A stretch of DNA of 64,000 nucleotides. Origin: Glycine soja. Taxonomy: Eukaryota; Streptophyta; Magnoliopsida; Fabales; Fabaceae. Location of the stretch: assembly GCF_004193775.1 (NCBI RefSeq), contig NC_041004.1, positions 37,658,411 through 37,722,410 on the forward strand, in the 5' to 3' direction. The notes under the pieces are model-generated. The model was not told the origin of the DNA, did no database searches, and saw nothing but the letters and a program-made list of their open reading frames with translations. Positions within the stretch are counted from its first letter, which is position 1. Each line of letters begins with the position of its first letter. Shown here piece after piece: positions 1 to 12,430 of the stretch. The translations under genes and the position numbers were made by a program.

Positions 1-1890
1 CTTTAATGAACTTAAACTAGTTTTTTTTATTGCACTTAAACTAGTTTTTTTAATATTTGTGTAATTGAATCTTTTAAGACACAAATTAGTATAATTCAAA
101 TGATTGACGCAGTAGTGTAAGGTTCTATTGTATTTATGTGAATGGAAACAATTTATATAGCAAGAAAATTTGTATTTTACTTTTATCTTGTGTAAAATTC
201 TTTTGGTCCAGCGACAATCATGTATGCACTATGAGTGGAATTAGTCTTTACACAATGGTTTTGAGGACACCTTTGATAAAAATTATTTAAACCTCCTTGT
301 CATTATAGTACTTCTATTATATATAACTTAAATTAACTATCCGAAATATATAATATGAACCACTAATATCTTAGTTATGTCATCAGTTAGTATTGTAACT
401 TAATAGCATCAACTAAAATCAAAAGATTTTTTTCTTAAACTACAAAAATAAAAAATAATTATATTTTTTAGAGATCAAAATCATAATTAATTTTAAAAAC
501 GAGGTTATCTTTTTTGAGAAGAAAAACAAGATTATCTTAGAAACTGGAATAAAGTATTATTAGTGATGGATAAAACTATTATCACATTAATAAAAATATC
601 TTATTTCGGTCACTAAAAGGAAAAAATTTATTACTCAGTGATCAAATCCTATTAAGATAATTAGTATTAAAAAAAATTCGATTTATTTAGTTTTATAACA
701 TTATATTTTATTTACGGGTAATAAATACGTATACATTTTTACTTAATAGGTGTAGCTCAAATGGTAACATACACTTAGTCTGTGAAGAATAATTTAAGTT
801 TAATCTTGTAAAATACACTTTTGAGGAGAAATAATGAACTTTAAGAGTGATTAAACTCTAACTAATAATTTATTTTATTAGTTTTATAATTGATTCAAAG
901 GATCAAAATTTATAAAAATAGTACTATTGAAAAACCTAAGATCCTAATTATGGGGAAACTAAATAAATATAAATTTGTATGCATTTTTAATTTTCCACAC
1001 ATTTAAGTTGTATATAATATGTTTTTCATGCATATATCAATATATTTAGTGTTCTATTGGTCTTGTGCTTAGTTTTAAAGCGTAGGATAATATATTCAAA
1101 TTTCACAATCAAGCTTTTTCAACTTTCAAACTCCAATTTTTAGCACCACTTAGAACTTTGACGGTAAATTAAGAGTTGGACTAAATTTTAAAAGTACGAG
1201 AACTTGATTTAAATAACTGAAACTAGAGGGATTAAAATTCTATAGGGATCAAAAGCAGAATTATGGAAAAATATTAATTCTTTTAGCTTGAGGTATTTTT
1301 ATACATATCAAAACAATTTATTTTCTTTTATTAACAATTATTTGATCTAAATTTAAAATGTTTAATCACTTTAGACTTTTTATTTAAATTTAAAAGAATA
1401 TTAATTGAAAATATTGTAATGATCTTGGAACAAATTTAAGTTTTAATGAGTATTAATTTGATATTAGTGTTTTTCACTTTCCCCCTAAACGTATGGTACT
1501 AAGTGAAATACTAACAAAACAAATTAATATCCATTTAGAAGTATTTTTTTTAGGCAATCCATTTAGAAGTATTAAACTGTATTAAAACAATCTTTTTAAA
1601 CGCATGCAATTTAATAATGCTTGCAATTTGTAAATATTGTTGTCGTAAAAAAAACCAGAATTAAACTTTTTTACATTTGATTTGAGATGAATTATTTGCA
1701 TATTAGTGATGGAATGAATTTCCCTAGAGTGAGATTTGAAATTGCACTATTATTGAACAATAATTATCAATTTTGCAATTCAAAATTTTAGAAGAATAAA
1801 ATTAAAGACAAAAATTTATATTAGAATAAAATCAACTATAGAATTAGCCCTATATATACCTTAGGGTCTTTTGGTAGCTTTGTATCAAAT
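1..1890. other. AT-rich intergenic DNA
   Basis: No gene is recognisable. The stretch is strongly AT-rich with stop codons in all frames. The only structured item is a weak tRNA-like segment near 753-807, listed separately. Confidence 0.7.
745..815 (+). repeat. Possible decayed tRNA-derived SINE head
   Basis: An A-box-like TAGCTCAAATGG (753-764) is followed about 32 bases later by a B-box-like AAGTTTAATCTT (796-807), which resembles a heavily mutated GGTTCGAATCC. The order and spacing fit a tRNA-derived SINE head. No tail or target duplication was found, so chance similarity is possible. Confidence 0.25.
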
Positions 1891-3100
1891 TTCTCGTATG
1901 GGTGGATAAACGGGTCCAGGTTTATAGATTGGTCTACGGGGCTCGTGATCCGTGCGGGTTACGGACCAATTTTTTTAAACGGTCCATGGTTATGTTATAT
2001 TTTTGGGCTCGTCCCGCTTAACCCGCAGATTACGCGGGTTTGGCCCGTGGGGTCCGCGGGTTGCCCGCAGCCCGCATTAAGTTTAATTTGTGTGACCCTC
2101 ATTCAATTATATTATGTTTGATTTTCTCTTTTTCACTTCAAACTTTTCTTTTAAAATAAAGATTTAAAGATAAAAATAAAATATTTAAATTAAAAGATGA
2201 TAAAGATAAAAAAGGATAAGATAAGAAAAATAAAAAATAACAGAAATAAAAAATTAAGATAAAAAAAGATAAGTGATAACATACTAAAAATCTTCCTTTT
2301 TGATATTTTCTTGATTTTTTTTCTTTTAATCTATCCTTTTCATATTTGCAAGCCACAAATACTAAAAATATCAATTCTTATCATTTAAGCTAAAAATAAT
2401 TGTTAAATAAATATTTTTAAAGATATTTCAATATATTTTTATTATAAAAAATAACACACATCATATTCACCAGTTATTATTATAACAGGCTAAGAACTCT
2501 TTTCCTTCTCACGGTTTTTCTCCACCACAAACTCACCCACGCGTGCAAGTCATACAACTCTTTCTCCTACAAGGAAAACAAAACGGGACTTACACTCACG
2601 CAGTCACGCGACACACCACAACGGCACAGTCTCGACCCACCACCGCGTCACCACGCAAAGTACATCTCTTCTCTCTCTATAATTTGTTTTTATCTTATTT
2701 TTATTGGGACTGATTCATTGTTGTTGTATTCTTAAATGTGGTGATGGAGAAGGCTAAAACTACTTTAAATATGAAATCATTTGTTGTTGGAGATGTTTAA
2801 ATTTCATATTTTAGATTTATTACTTGGATTTTCTTTTGTTAAGACATTATTTATTTTATTGATGTAATTGACTAATTATTGAGATTTTATTTACATCTGT
2901 ATTAAACTTAATTTGATTGTATTGTATTTTTATTAAAATTGAAATTCTTTTAAAACTAGGCCCACGGACCGTCCCGTTTGACCCACGGGGGCGGACCAAT
3001 CTATTTGATCCGTGTAAGAAACGGGACGGATTGACCCGGTTCGTTGCGGACGGACCTTACGCGGGACGGACCGACCCGCTTACCCACCCCTTCTCGTATG
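1891..3100. mobile_element. Non-autonomous TIR transposon, probably Mutator-like, with 10-bp target duplication
   Basis: The same ten bases TTCTCGTATG lie at 1891-1900 and 3091-3100. Between them the ends are inverted and GC-rich: GGTGGATAAACGGGTCC from 1901, and on the other strand GGGGTGGGTAAGCGGGTC from 3090. Both ends continue into 100-190 bases rich in GGGTCC/CCCGC motifs, unlike the AT-rich surroundings. No transposase is seen in the 1.19-kb body. A 9-10-bp duplication fits the Mutator superfamily. The G-rich ends also recall hAT elements, but those normally make 8-bp duplications. The segment 2520-2670 is locally GC-richer and could be captured host DNA. Confidence 0.75.
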
Positions 3101-3790
3101 GTATGTAATGTTTGTATGATCAAGACCAAGGTAATGAAATGTATTGTTTATTTTTAAAAAAAGTAAAATATTTGCATTCCTGTACAAAAGAAAAACTACA
3201 AAATTTGCATAAGGCTTCAACATTTTTAGACGTGTACGTGCCTGTGGGTATCTGATAATTCTATTAAATACAAATTACTCGTAAAACGACAGCTTTGGTT
3301 TTATACAAATATTATCTATGTATTTAAACTTTTGTATTTTTTGGCTGGAATTAGATCAAAATACAATAAGAACATTTTTTTTTTGACAAGGAATACAATA
3401 ATAACATATTTAAGGTTTTTAATGAATAGAAGAGCAATCAACAAACTCATCTTAGTTACCTTGAATATCAAAATTAAGGAGCGATTGATTATTGAAATTT
3501 GGTTTTTTAAGAGATTGAAATTTGTTAATATAACTACTCCTAAGAATTAAAACAAACTGTATATCTTTAAATTAATGATGAATCTTAAGAAATAAAACCA
3601 AAAATTAATGTTCAGTTTGGTGCAATTGGTCAAAGTAATTAATCCAACCGTTATGTACAAATCACTTACAAATCAGCAGAGCCGTTTGAGTAGGCTTTAT
3701 TCAAAATTCAGCATCTGCGTTTTTTTTTTGCATTGGTGTATATAGTAAAACCAAATCCTCTATTTCCCAGGTCAATTCGTTTTGGTTTAA
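3101..3790. other. AT-rich intergenic DNA
   Basis: No gene is seen. A 20-base string TAAGGAGCGATTGATTATTG at 3475-3494 recurs at 43836-43855, which suggests the left edge of a small dispersed repeat. Confidence 0.6.
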
Positions 3791-5290
3791 GGAGGGTGTA
3801 TTAGATTGGGATTTTGAGAGAATATTTTGACAAAAACAATCTTGAAGATTTTAAAAGATTATGTGGGATTGTATTGATTTTGTGGGATTTTAAAAGATTT
3901 TTTTTAAAAGACTTTTTACAATCAGGATTCTTAACCCAAAATTTTAATGGATTTCTAACACAGATTTTTAAGATTTCAAAGTACTTTATGGATTCTTAAG
4001 ATTTTGAAAGATTAGTACATTTTAAACAAAAAAATAACGAAAGTTACAAAAGTGAATGAAAAAGATGATAAATAAATTATAATGTTTGAATAAAGAAAAT
4101 AAAAACGATAGAAATTTTAAACCTTTTAATAACAAAGTCATTATTGCCTAAAAAAATAATAACAAAGTGATTCTCACTTCATGTTCGCCTAATTATTAAC
4201 ATTTCTCCACATATCTGAACCTATATTAGTCCTCCATATATTAGCATCTTCTCGTTCCTGCTCTTGTGTTTGAACAATGGGTTCATGATCATTGTCTTCG
4301 TAATTTGGTAACACTGAAGATGAAGATGAAAACTCGTCAGTAGGTTCCACTGGAAATTCATCAGAACGACATTCTTTGCGAAGAAAATTATGAAGTGCTG
4401 CACATGCCAACACAAGCTCTGCTTGTGTTTTAAATAGAAATGGAGGTGCTGACTTAAAAATTGTGAACCGCGATTTAAAAATACCAAATATCCTCTCAAT
4501 CAAAAAACAATTAAAAAATTATTAACACAATAATAATAATAATAACACGCTGTCAAAAAAATAATAATAACACATTAATAATTAACATTTTAATAATAAC
4601 ACAAGAAAATAATAATAATAATAATGGACGTTGTAAAAAAACAAGTTGAAGAAACAGAAAAAAAAAAGAGTTTTTTATTTTGATTTGCATATATAGTACT
4701 AAAAAAAAAGTAATATGAAATCTTGATGCATATCAATTGTCATTCTTTTGATGCATATTCATTGCCTGGACGTTGAAAACAATATGAATACGAAATCTTG
4801 AAGCATATACAACACCCTTTTCTTTTGATTTGCGTAATATACATATAGTATGAACAATATTGACTATCGATTGTCATTAAAAAAATAGGTAAAATTGATT
4901 GAAAAGTTGTAAGAGAATGAACCTGGTTGTGGTTTGTGTCTTGTTCGGCAGGAGAAGAAAAAGTCTTTGAAAGATTATGAAAAGTCTCAAGGGTTTGGGT
5001 GAGATTGTTGGAGGAGTATTTTATGTGTATTTCTAATTAAAAAGTCTCTCAAAATCCATTCCACAAAAGAATCCATCAAAATCTATTTACTTTTGAATAA
5101 CAAAAGACATTTTAAAAGTGGTAAGAAATCTCAATTAAATACCAACAGATTTTGTTGCCCTGAAAAAAAAATCTTTATTGTCTTAATTGAATACCACAAG
5201 ATTTGTTTATATTTTATAAAAGTCTTGATTGAATACCACAAGACTTTTTAATCATAAAAAAGTCTTTTAAAATCCTTTGAAATCTTATAA
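3790..5290. mobile_element. Decayed PIF/Harbinger-type element
   Basis: The left edge starts after TAA with GGAGGGTGTATTAGATTGGG. Motifs of the type GGATTTTAAAAGACTTTT repeat near the left end (3870-3915) and appear inverted near the right end (5245-5285). This subterminal pattern is typical of plant PIF/Harbinger elements. Between them lies a fragment of PIF transposase on the minus strand. The exact right terminus and target duplication could not be fixed, so the boundaries are approximate. Confidence 0.6.
4189..4503 (-). pseudogene. C-terminal fragment of a PIF/Harbinger (DDE_4) transposase
   Basis: This 104-residue stretch opens with a stretch close to the ERxFGxxKxRF motif (ERIFGIFKSRF), followed by KTQAELVLACAALHNFLR, which matches the end of the DDE_Tnp_4 domain of plant PIF transposases (usual form ALHNFIR). 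The tail is acidic and serine-rich. The first catalytic acidic residues and the N-terminal two-thirds are missing, and the sequence just upstream is AT-rich with stops. It cannot encode an active transposase. It sits inside the inverted subterminal repeats of the surrounding element, so it is probably that element's own remnant. Confidence 0.75.
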
Positions 5291-5865
5291 GAAAATTGTT
5301 AATAAAAAAGTTATACGAAAATTGAAACTGTATAGCAGTGTTTATTACTTGGTGAACATCAGAACAACTGAACAAGAAGGGAAATAACAGCGAGGAACTT
5401 AGGTTGAGAATTAATACGGGGAAATATTTAACACATAATGCATTTAGGGTGCATCAAGTAAAAGAACGAGGTGCGTTGAATAATTAACACAGTATGGCTT
5501 TATACACTGTGGCACGGAAAGCCCAAATACGATTAAGGTCCAATAAAAATTCCAATTCTTTAAATAAATATTAAAAAAGTGAATTTGAATCTACACAAAT
5601 CCCGCCCATGCGAAATTTGAAATTCAAAACGGACCGTTATATTTTTTGAACGTGGACAGTAGAGTTATCCAGGAAAAAATGCAGTTTTCATTTCGGCGAT
5701 ATAATAAGTGCGCCTTTTATCATTTTGAAAACTTGCCATTTCGGTCTTTCTCCAAAGCCCTTTTTCCCTTTCGCTCTCGCGAAACCCAGCAGTGTCCAAA
5801 CACACACACTCCCAAACCCTAACCACGGCACCATCACATTCTCTCACTCCCCTTTCCCTTCAGCC
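5291..5865 (+). promoter_or_regulatory. Upstream region of the POLYCHOME-like gene with an MSA-like palindrome
   Basis: The palindrome AACGGACCGTT at 5628-5638 contains AACGG, the core of the mitosis-specific activator element read by three-repeat MYB factors, on both strands. A TCCCGCCC stretch lies just upstream (about 5600-5607) and loosely resembles an E2F site. This fits a cell-cycle gene. The leader 5740-5865 is C/T-rich. Function is inferred, not shown. Confidence 0.45.
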
Positions 5866-6608
5866 ATGCCCGAATCACGCGACCGTCGCATAACCGTCGT
5901 CGACCTCGCCGCCGCCATCGCCCGCCGCCGCGCCTCATTCATCTACATCGATTCTCCGCCGCTCCGAACGCCTCAAAGAACCGCCGCCATCGGCCGTGGA
6001 AGAGCTAGCGGTTCTCCCGGCTCTCAGAACACACCTCCATCAACTGCTCGACGTGGTAGAGGACGCGTTCCGTCACGCAACGTGCTTCCCGCGTGGTACC
6101 CTAGGACACCACTCCGTGACATTACTGTTGTCGTTCAGGTAAATTCAAAACTAAAACGCAGCGTCGTTTTCGTTTCTTTCTTTCTTTCACTCTTTGATTC
6201 AATCTTTTGCGTTTGCGTTCGTTTTATGTTTAGGCGATCGAGAGGAGAAGAGCGAGGTCAGGAGAAGCCGAAGGCCAGCGAATCGGAAGCACCGATCCTG
6301 CTTCGGATCGATTAGTTACAGAACCTTCCGAACCTGCTTCTGCTGATTCTGCGGTGAAATCGCCGAAATCCGTTGGTGTGAAGCTCCGAACGCCGTTCGG
6401 CAGCAAAGTGCCGAAGATCTTCCTCGACATTTCGGAGTTACCGGAAGACGACGAATCGGAGACTCTGACGCCGCAGAAGAAGCTTCTTAACAACATCGAT
6501 CAGGTTGAGGAAGCCGTGCGCGAAGAACTGAAGAAGCTGAAGAGAACTCCGAGTGCGAAGAAAGCAGAGAGGGAAAAGCGCGTTCGCACATTGATGTCCA
6601 TGAGGTGA
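5866..6608 (+). CDS. POLYCHOME/UVI4/GIG1-like inhibitor of the anaphase-promoting complex
   Basis: There are two exons, 5866-6138 and 6234-6608, joined in phase 0 across a 95-bp GT-AG intron, giving 215 residues. The protein opens with MPESRDRR, the family's hallmark start. It carries a destruction-box-like RNVL at residues 71-74 inside the conserved stretch [16 protein letters not shown], and it ends in Met-Arg, the MR tail. Known members (Arabidopsis UVI4 and GIG1/OSD1) are nuclear inhibitors of the APC/C ubiquitin ligase. They use the D-box and MR tail to hold back cyclin destruction, limiting endoreduplication and controlling meiotic divisions. The family's GxEN box was not found. A longer in-frame reading reaches back to 5725, but its extra residues do not resemble the family, so I start at 5866. 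UVI4 and GIG1 types cannot be separated by eye. Confidence 0.88.
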
Positions 6609-9600
6609 TTGGAATTCTCATTCACAGGGCAGAGCCAGAGAGCAAGGGGTATTAGAGTCATTTTATTCTGGACTGAGTTGATTCGCTTCGCTTGCGTCTT
6701 AGGGCTTGAAGGAGCAAGTTATATTCTCTAGTTTGTTTTTATTTTCTTTCTAACTTTCTTGTTAGAGGTTGTTTTTTGATTAGGTAGTGTTGGTTGATAG
6801 ATATATCCGTCATTCTTGTGATGGTTAGTGATTCCCAGCACCTGTTGTACATATTTCCCATACATTTCGGGTTGGGGTTGCTTCTAGTGTACCAATCGTT
6901 CAAGAAAATAATCGATTCATTCTTGTTACCAACTTGTGTGCATTTTGCTTCAATTGCCTTTTCGCTTTTTGTCTCACATTGAATCCTTTTTTGTATATCA
7001 TGTTTGTGTGCATGCGCAAATTGCTTTGGAAATGATTTAGTTCAATTTTAGAATTAGAATTAGAATAGCTAACAATGGAGTGAAAGGGGGACTAACAAAA
7101 TGTAGTTTCTGCTAACCGTGTGATCCACACAATTTTTTAACTAACTTGCTTAAGTAGCAACAGAGAAAGGTTTACGTGGCAACTAAATTTGCTTGCCACT
7201 TAAATGACGTTGATGCAAAAAAGAGTGCAACTGTGCAAGTGCTTTCTTTGGTTCTCATTTTTCAAAACTTCAAATCTTAATCCTTTTCTGAACTGTACTT
7301 GTATTAAGTCTGACAATGTTTTTCAAACCCAGGTTAATAATTGAATTGTACGCGCGAAGGCTTTAGTTAAAGCTATGTAGTTTAATTTAACTGTACTTGT
7401 GCCAAATTAGTTTTGTCAATGATATTCACTTTGTTTATGAAAAAAAAAAACGTTCAGGGGGATGATGGTAAAATTGTGATGATGCAATAGACTTTTGTGT
7501 TCCAATTTGCATTAGCTTGTACCAAATTGGATTTATGAATGATTTTTTTGTTTACACAGGATTTATGAATGATTTTCACTTTGTTTATGAAATAAAAGAT
7601 TTATGTTTTAAATACTTGTTATTAATTTAAGAATAAAATAAAACTTACACCAATCCAAAAAAATTGCAGGGACGTACATTGGTATTAGAAAGGAAATTAA
7701 AAACTAAAAATATTTTTTAAATATACTAATTAAAACTTGAATTAAAACTGTATTTTGAATGTCTCACAAAAAATTAATTACATATATTTTAAATTATAAA
7801 AAATATATTACGTGTCAATAATGGTGCCAATAACACTCTAAAAGTATATTTTAAATTATAAAAAATCTTCCCTGAAGTGACAAAAATAAAATGCACCAGC
7901 AGCACAGTAGTGCAGTCCAGCTTAAAATCATTCGGTATATAATATGAAATGTGATAATGAATGGAAAGTGTGATCAATCTTTGGTCTCTCTCATACTTGA
8001 GGAAGTTTTGCCATTTACACACTATTATTTTTCTTACAATTTGTATCTCATTCAACCCGAAATATAAACTAAGCAACAAAATGTACCAAAAAGTAAAAAA
8101 AAAAAAAAAAGATTACAGAAATCCAAACGCATCATAGACTATAATTTCTTCATAAATGCTTATCAGTTTCCACGAGCAACATCCAGTACATTATCAACCT
8201 TTGGTATCATATGCCCCCAACTAGGAATGAAAAGCAAGAGCAAGCATTTGTGTTGTTTGCAAGTCTGCATAAAGGCCAAGAGGGATTACTGGGCTGAACT
8301 GGTCCCAGCAACGAGCCAGCGATGAAGACACTGGTCTATTAACGTCAAAGGAGTGAATGTTACCAAATAGTAGTATTTTCACACGTAGAAACATAACATG
8401 ATAGTCCAAAAACAATAAGAAGGTTAAGCTAGAGATAAACCAAAGAAGGAACAAGAGATAGTAGTATTGGCAACCGATCAAGGTTGCCATCTTAAGATAA
8501 GAGCTGAGAAGGCATACAGATCTATAAGTATTATGAGGGGGTGTTTCTTATAGTGGCCTTCTCAATTGCAATTTCATTCAGAAAATATAAAACTAATAAC
8601 ACGTTTCGCAAGTCTTGTCTATTTTTTTATTACTCGTGGAGCGCGAGGCCGGAAATAATATTGAGACTATTAATAATTTGGTCGCCGTGCTGTGGGACTG
8701 TGCTTTTGTAAAACCTACCTTTTGCATGTGTATTAACATGTTTCTAGTTTCTCGATAAATATATTTAAGCATTACTTACTGATATTGTATATGCATTTAA
8801 GCATATCATAAACTGACATGTAACTAATATATTTATATACATATTTCATCATTGTTAAATCGTGATGAGAAATATTACAAACAAATTAAAAATTTATTAA
8901 AGCAACTTTAACTGAGTTTGCTTGAGTTGATTCTTGAAATTAAGCAACTTAAAACTAATATTGAAGAAAATGAGTTTTATAGAATTCTTATAAAATTAAT
9001 TTTATAATCAACTACTATCAAATATTGCTTAAGAATTAAAAACACATTTTTTCAAGTTAAAATGAGAGTTTTGTACGAGTAAAACAATAAAATGTAACCT
9101 AGTAAAGTGAAATTAACAATTCAAGTTTAGTTCTGGTATTGGAGCGAAATTAATGAATGTTCTAAAATTTTAGATGACAATAAGGGATCCATTAAAAAAT
9201 ATTTTAAAGCTCAAATTAAAAACTTGTATTAAAGATGCTCTAAAGATCAAAATACTTAACCCTTTCGTATATCTCCATTGATAACAATAATGAAACCGGA
9301 AATGTGATAAATGCGAGTAAAATGACATTTTTTTAATAAATAAAATTATATATTTTTTTATTTCATAAAGATATTTTAAAGAAAATAAAACTTAAATGAA
9401 AACTTCGCCATACGAGATTTTGTATTAATAAAAAAAAAAAGACTCACATGAAATACCGGTTGAAAACAGTATGCATGGTACCGTTATAGTGAGACTACGC
9501 TATATTGGACAATTACTTCTTGCACCCAAACATTTGCTTTCTTCACTATATAAGAAAGTCCCAAACGAACAAAAATGCCCCCACCCTCATCAAGCACCCC

Positions 9601-10349
9601 ACAACCCTAGTGTCGCTCAAGCACTTCCATTGTCATTTGTGTGCATCTTTGCTTTTTCACCACTGGATGATCATCACAAGCAACCCGTACGTCTAGGGAT
9701 GGATTTACTTTCAAAAGTAAGGGGGCAATTGCCACCACTAAATTTATATTTTTTTCTTAATATAACATGTATTTGTAGTTATAAATTATATCTATAATTT
9801 AAAATTTAAATAAAAAAGTTATAATATGAGCTTTTCCCCATGAAATTATATACGTGAGTATTTTCCCCACGGTAAAAATATTCTGGATTTGTAACTTTCG
9901 TACGTCATCATTTCAGTGACTTAGGCGAAAGTTGCAAGATAAAAAAAATGTAGAAAAGATGTTATTTACGAACCAGGCCTTCTGCATCTGAAGAGTTCGT
10001 TAACAAAGGAGAAATAATGTAGAAAGGATGTTATAATAAGGGAAGGAATATTTGAGGGATATGTTAAATTCACGGGTGAAGTTAGCAAAGGATGAGGTGC
10101 AACAAGTAAAGAAGGTTACCTTACATTCCACGTTTCTTCCTCCTCCCCCAAACATTTTATATGTATAATTCCTTGTATTGTGTATGCTACCGATTAACTT
10201 TCATAATTTTATTATTCGATGAATTTTACCACTCCTTTTTTATTAAAAAAAATAAATTATCATCTAAAATTTCACACATATTTTAACTGATAAAATGACC
10301 ATTAAAAAGAAAAAGACCAAAATAATTTTTCAAATCCCGAACAATATTG
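6609..10349. other. Intergenic DNA, no gene recognised
   Basis: The first 150 bases are probably 3' UTR of the POLYCHOME-like gene. Around 7390-7590 a short stretch containing ATGAATGATTTTCACTTTG recurs in diverged copies. An 89-codon minus-strand frame at 8221-8490 is hydrophobic and has no recognisable domain, so it was not called. Confidence 0.55.
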
Positions 10350-10805
10350 CAAGCCTGCTGAAAATAAGTTAAACCACTTTACCATCATTCGATACTAACT
10401 TACAGCATCACTAAAAGGGGTTTGATTTGGTTAAACCACTTTACTATCTCAACTTTTTATTTAAATCCAACTGATTCATAAGTGGTTGGATTTGGTTCAG
10501 ACGAATTTTTACTCATTTAAATTTGATCAATTTTTTTCTTAAAATTAATATTTTATATCATGATTTATTTAAATATTAAATACAAGCCTGCTGAAAATAA
10601 GTTAAATCACTTTACTATCATTCGATATTAACTTACACCATCACTAAAAGGGGTGTTTGCTTAGGTCGTCTCAATTTTTTATTTAAATTCAATTGTTTTA
10701 TAAGTGGTTTGATTTGGTTTAGACAACTTTTACTCATTTAAATTTGATCAGTTTTTTTTTCTTAAAATTAATATTTTATATCATGATTTATTTAAATATT
10801 AAATA
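10350..10805. repeat. Two-copy direct tandem repeat, period 233 bp
   Basis: Copy 1 (10350-10582) and copy 2 (10583-10805) both begin CAAGCCTGCTGAAAATAAG and both end in TATTTAAATATTAAATACAA. They are highly similar apart from scattered substitutions and a small length change near CACTAAAAGGGG. No coding potential is evident. Confidence 0.9.
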
Positions 10806-11305
10806 CAATTAACACAATATTATTAAATGTTTGAAAATAATAAAATTAATTTATTTAATACAATTAATATAATATTTTAAAATAGATTAATATAAATTAA
10901 AACAAAATATTCACTATAATAATATGAATCATACTTATTTTCTATAAACTAATTTCTTACAATAAATTTTATTATAACCAGATTTGTTACAAATAAATTT
11001 ATTATAACTAGATTTATTAAAATAAATGAAAAAAATATAATTTATTAATATTATAAATCAGAGAAATAAAGATGAAAAAAGGTGAAACAAATAACAATAT
11101 ATCTAAAAATAATATCTTAAAAAGTTTACAGTTGGAGTCTCAATATTAATAATAATTAAAGAGTAATTTTAAAAATTTTGTTAGGTTCATTTTTATTTGA
11201 ATAGATCTATAAATCTAAATTTATGATTCAATAATAATTAGTTTAATTTTGATTAATAAGTCAATTCAAACTGTTGTGATTAATTTAAGTCAAATCACAC
11301 AAAGC
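10806..11305. other. AT-rich intergenic DNA
   Basis: Extremely AT-rich with many short A/T runs. I see nothing in it. Confidence 0.6.
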
Positions 11306-12295
11306 CAAATACCTGTTTTTGCAAGCTTTTTGCCATTCCTAGCCATTCCCTTTTTGGCATAATACCTTTATCTCGCCATTATGAACAGTGGAACAACACT
11401 GTCCCTGTCAGAAAAAAGTTCACTGTGTCCAGATTGGCGAAACACACATGCTGTGGTTTTGCTTCACACCTCCAGGGTTTTTCTTGTAGCTACTAGTCAA
11501 TGCCTAGCTTTGTTTCAGGTTACTGCATTATCCAATTGATGTTAATCTAAACCCACCGGCCTATTTGTTACAGCAGAGGGAGACAATCGAGTAGATAGAA
11601 ATAATGAAATTGTGTGTTACGGCAGATTCATTACCGAGCTACAAATTTCATATTTATTTAAATAATACTATTTTCATAGTTAAATGATATATGTTTGAGA
11701 ATAAATATTTTCAAGAATATGAATTTTGTGAAAAAGAAGACAGAAAACGAAAGAAAATAAAAGTTACGTACTCTGCCAACAATCTTTAATAATAAGTGTT
11801 AATTTTGAATATTTAATTATTTTTTAAAAAAATATAAAAGCTGTAAAAAAATATTCAAAACACCATAACTGAAAACTTGATAACATTATAAAAATTTATA
11901 GGTCAATTTAGTTATATAAAAAAATATTTGATAAAAGGAATGCGTCCTGACAACAATCCTTTATATTTTTTTTTCCTGTGTGAATTGATCTAATTTAAGT
12001 TTCGCCATCACCCTTTATAAAAAAAATACATAAATGATTCACTCCATAAACACAGTATAGTGTGTTTCGCAAGGGTGATGGCGAAACCCACTAACACGTA
12101 ATTTTTTTTTTTCTGACAGGAACAGTGCTATTCCGCTGTTGATAATGGCAACATAAAAGGATGACGATGTTTTACTAGTAGAAATAGCAAAAAACTTGTA
12201 AAACAGACCCATCCGAAAATTGTTTAAAAAGAGACCTTTTAAGGAAATAAGTTTGTAAAAATAACCCTACCTGGTCATTTGGGCTCAGCAGAACA
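11305..12295. mobile_element. Decayed element with long inverted ends (foldback/Mutator-like)
   Basis: The left arm (about 11310-11460) and right arm (about 12058-12230) are inverted copies. For example GCCATTATGAACAGTGGAA at 11376 pairs with the reverse of TTCCGCTGTTGATAATGGC at 12130-12148, and both arms then carry CTGTCAGAAAAAA. The outer right end (reverse of GGTTATTTTTACAAA, about 12260) resembles the ends of the element at 42575. No transposase and no target duplication were found. It ends about 100 bp before the P450 pseudogene. Confidence 0.65.
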
Positions 12296-12430
12296 CTCCT
12301 AATGACTAAGCCTGACTTCATTTATATAATGATGCTCCAAGTAACACGTATTTGAAAGTTTCACAACTTGTTAAGCATTTCCCACTCCAATGAAAAGAAC
12401 CAAACTGTGTGTGTTGAAAAAATTCATCCA

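Noticed and set aside
8221..8490. 89-codon minus-strand frame, hydrophobic
   Set aside because: No recognisable domain, splice partners or promoter; likely chance.
9471..9797. 108-codon plus-strand frame with GGGGGCAATTGCC nearby
   Set aside because: Composition is irregular, two overlapping frames compete and no family is recognisable; the G-rich patch may be a transposon edge.
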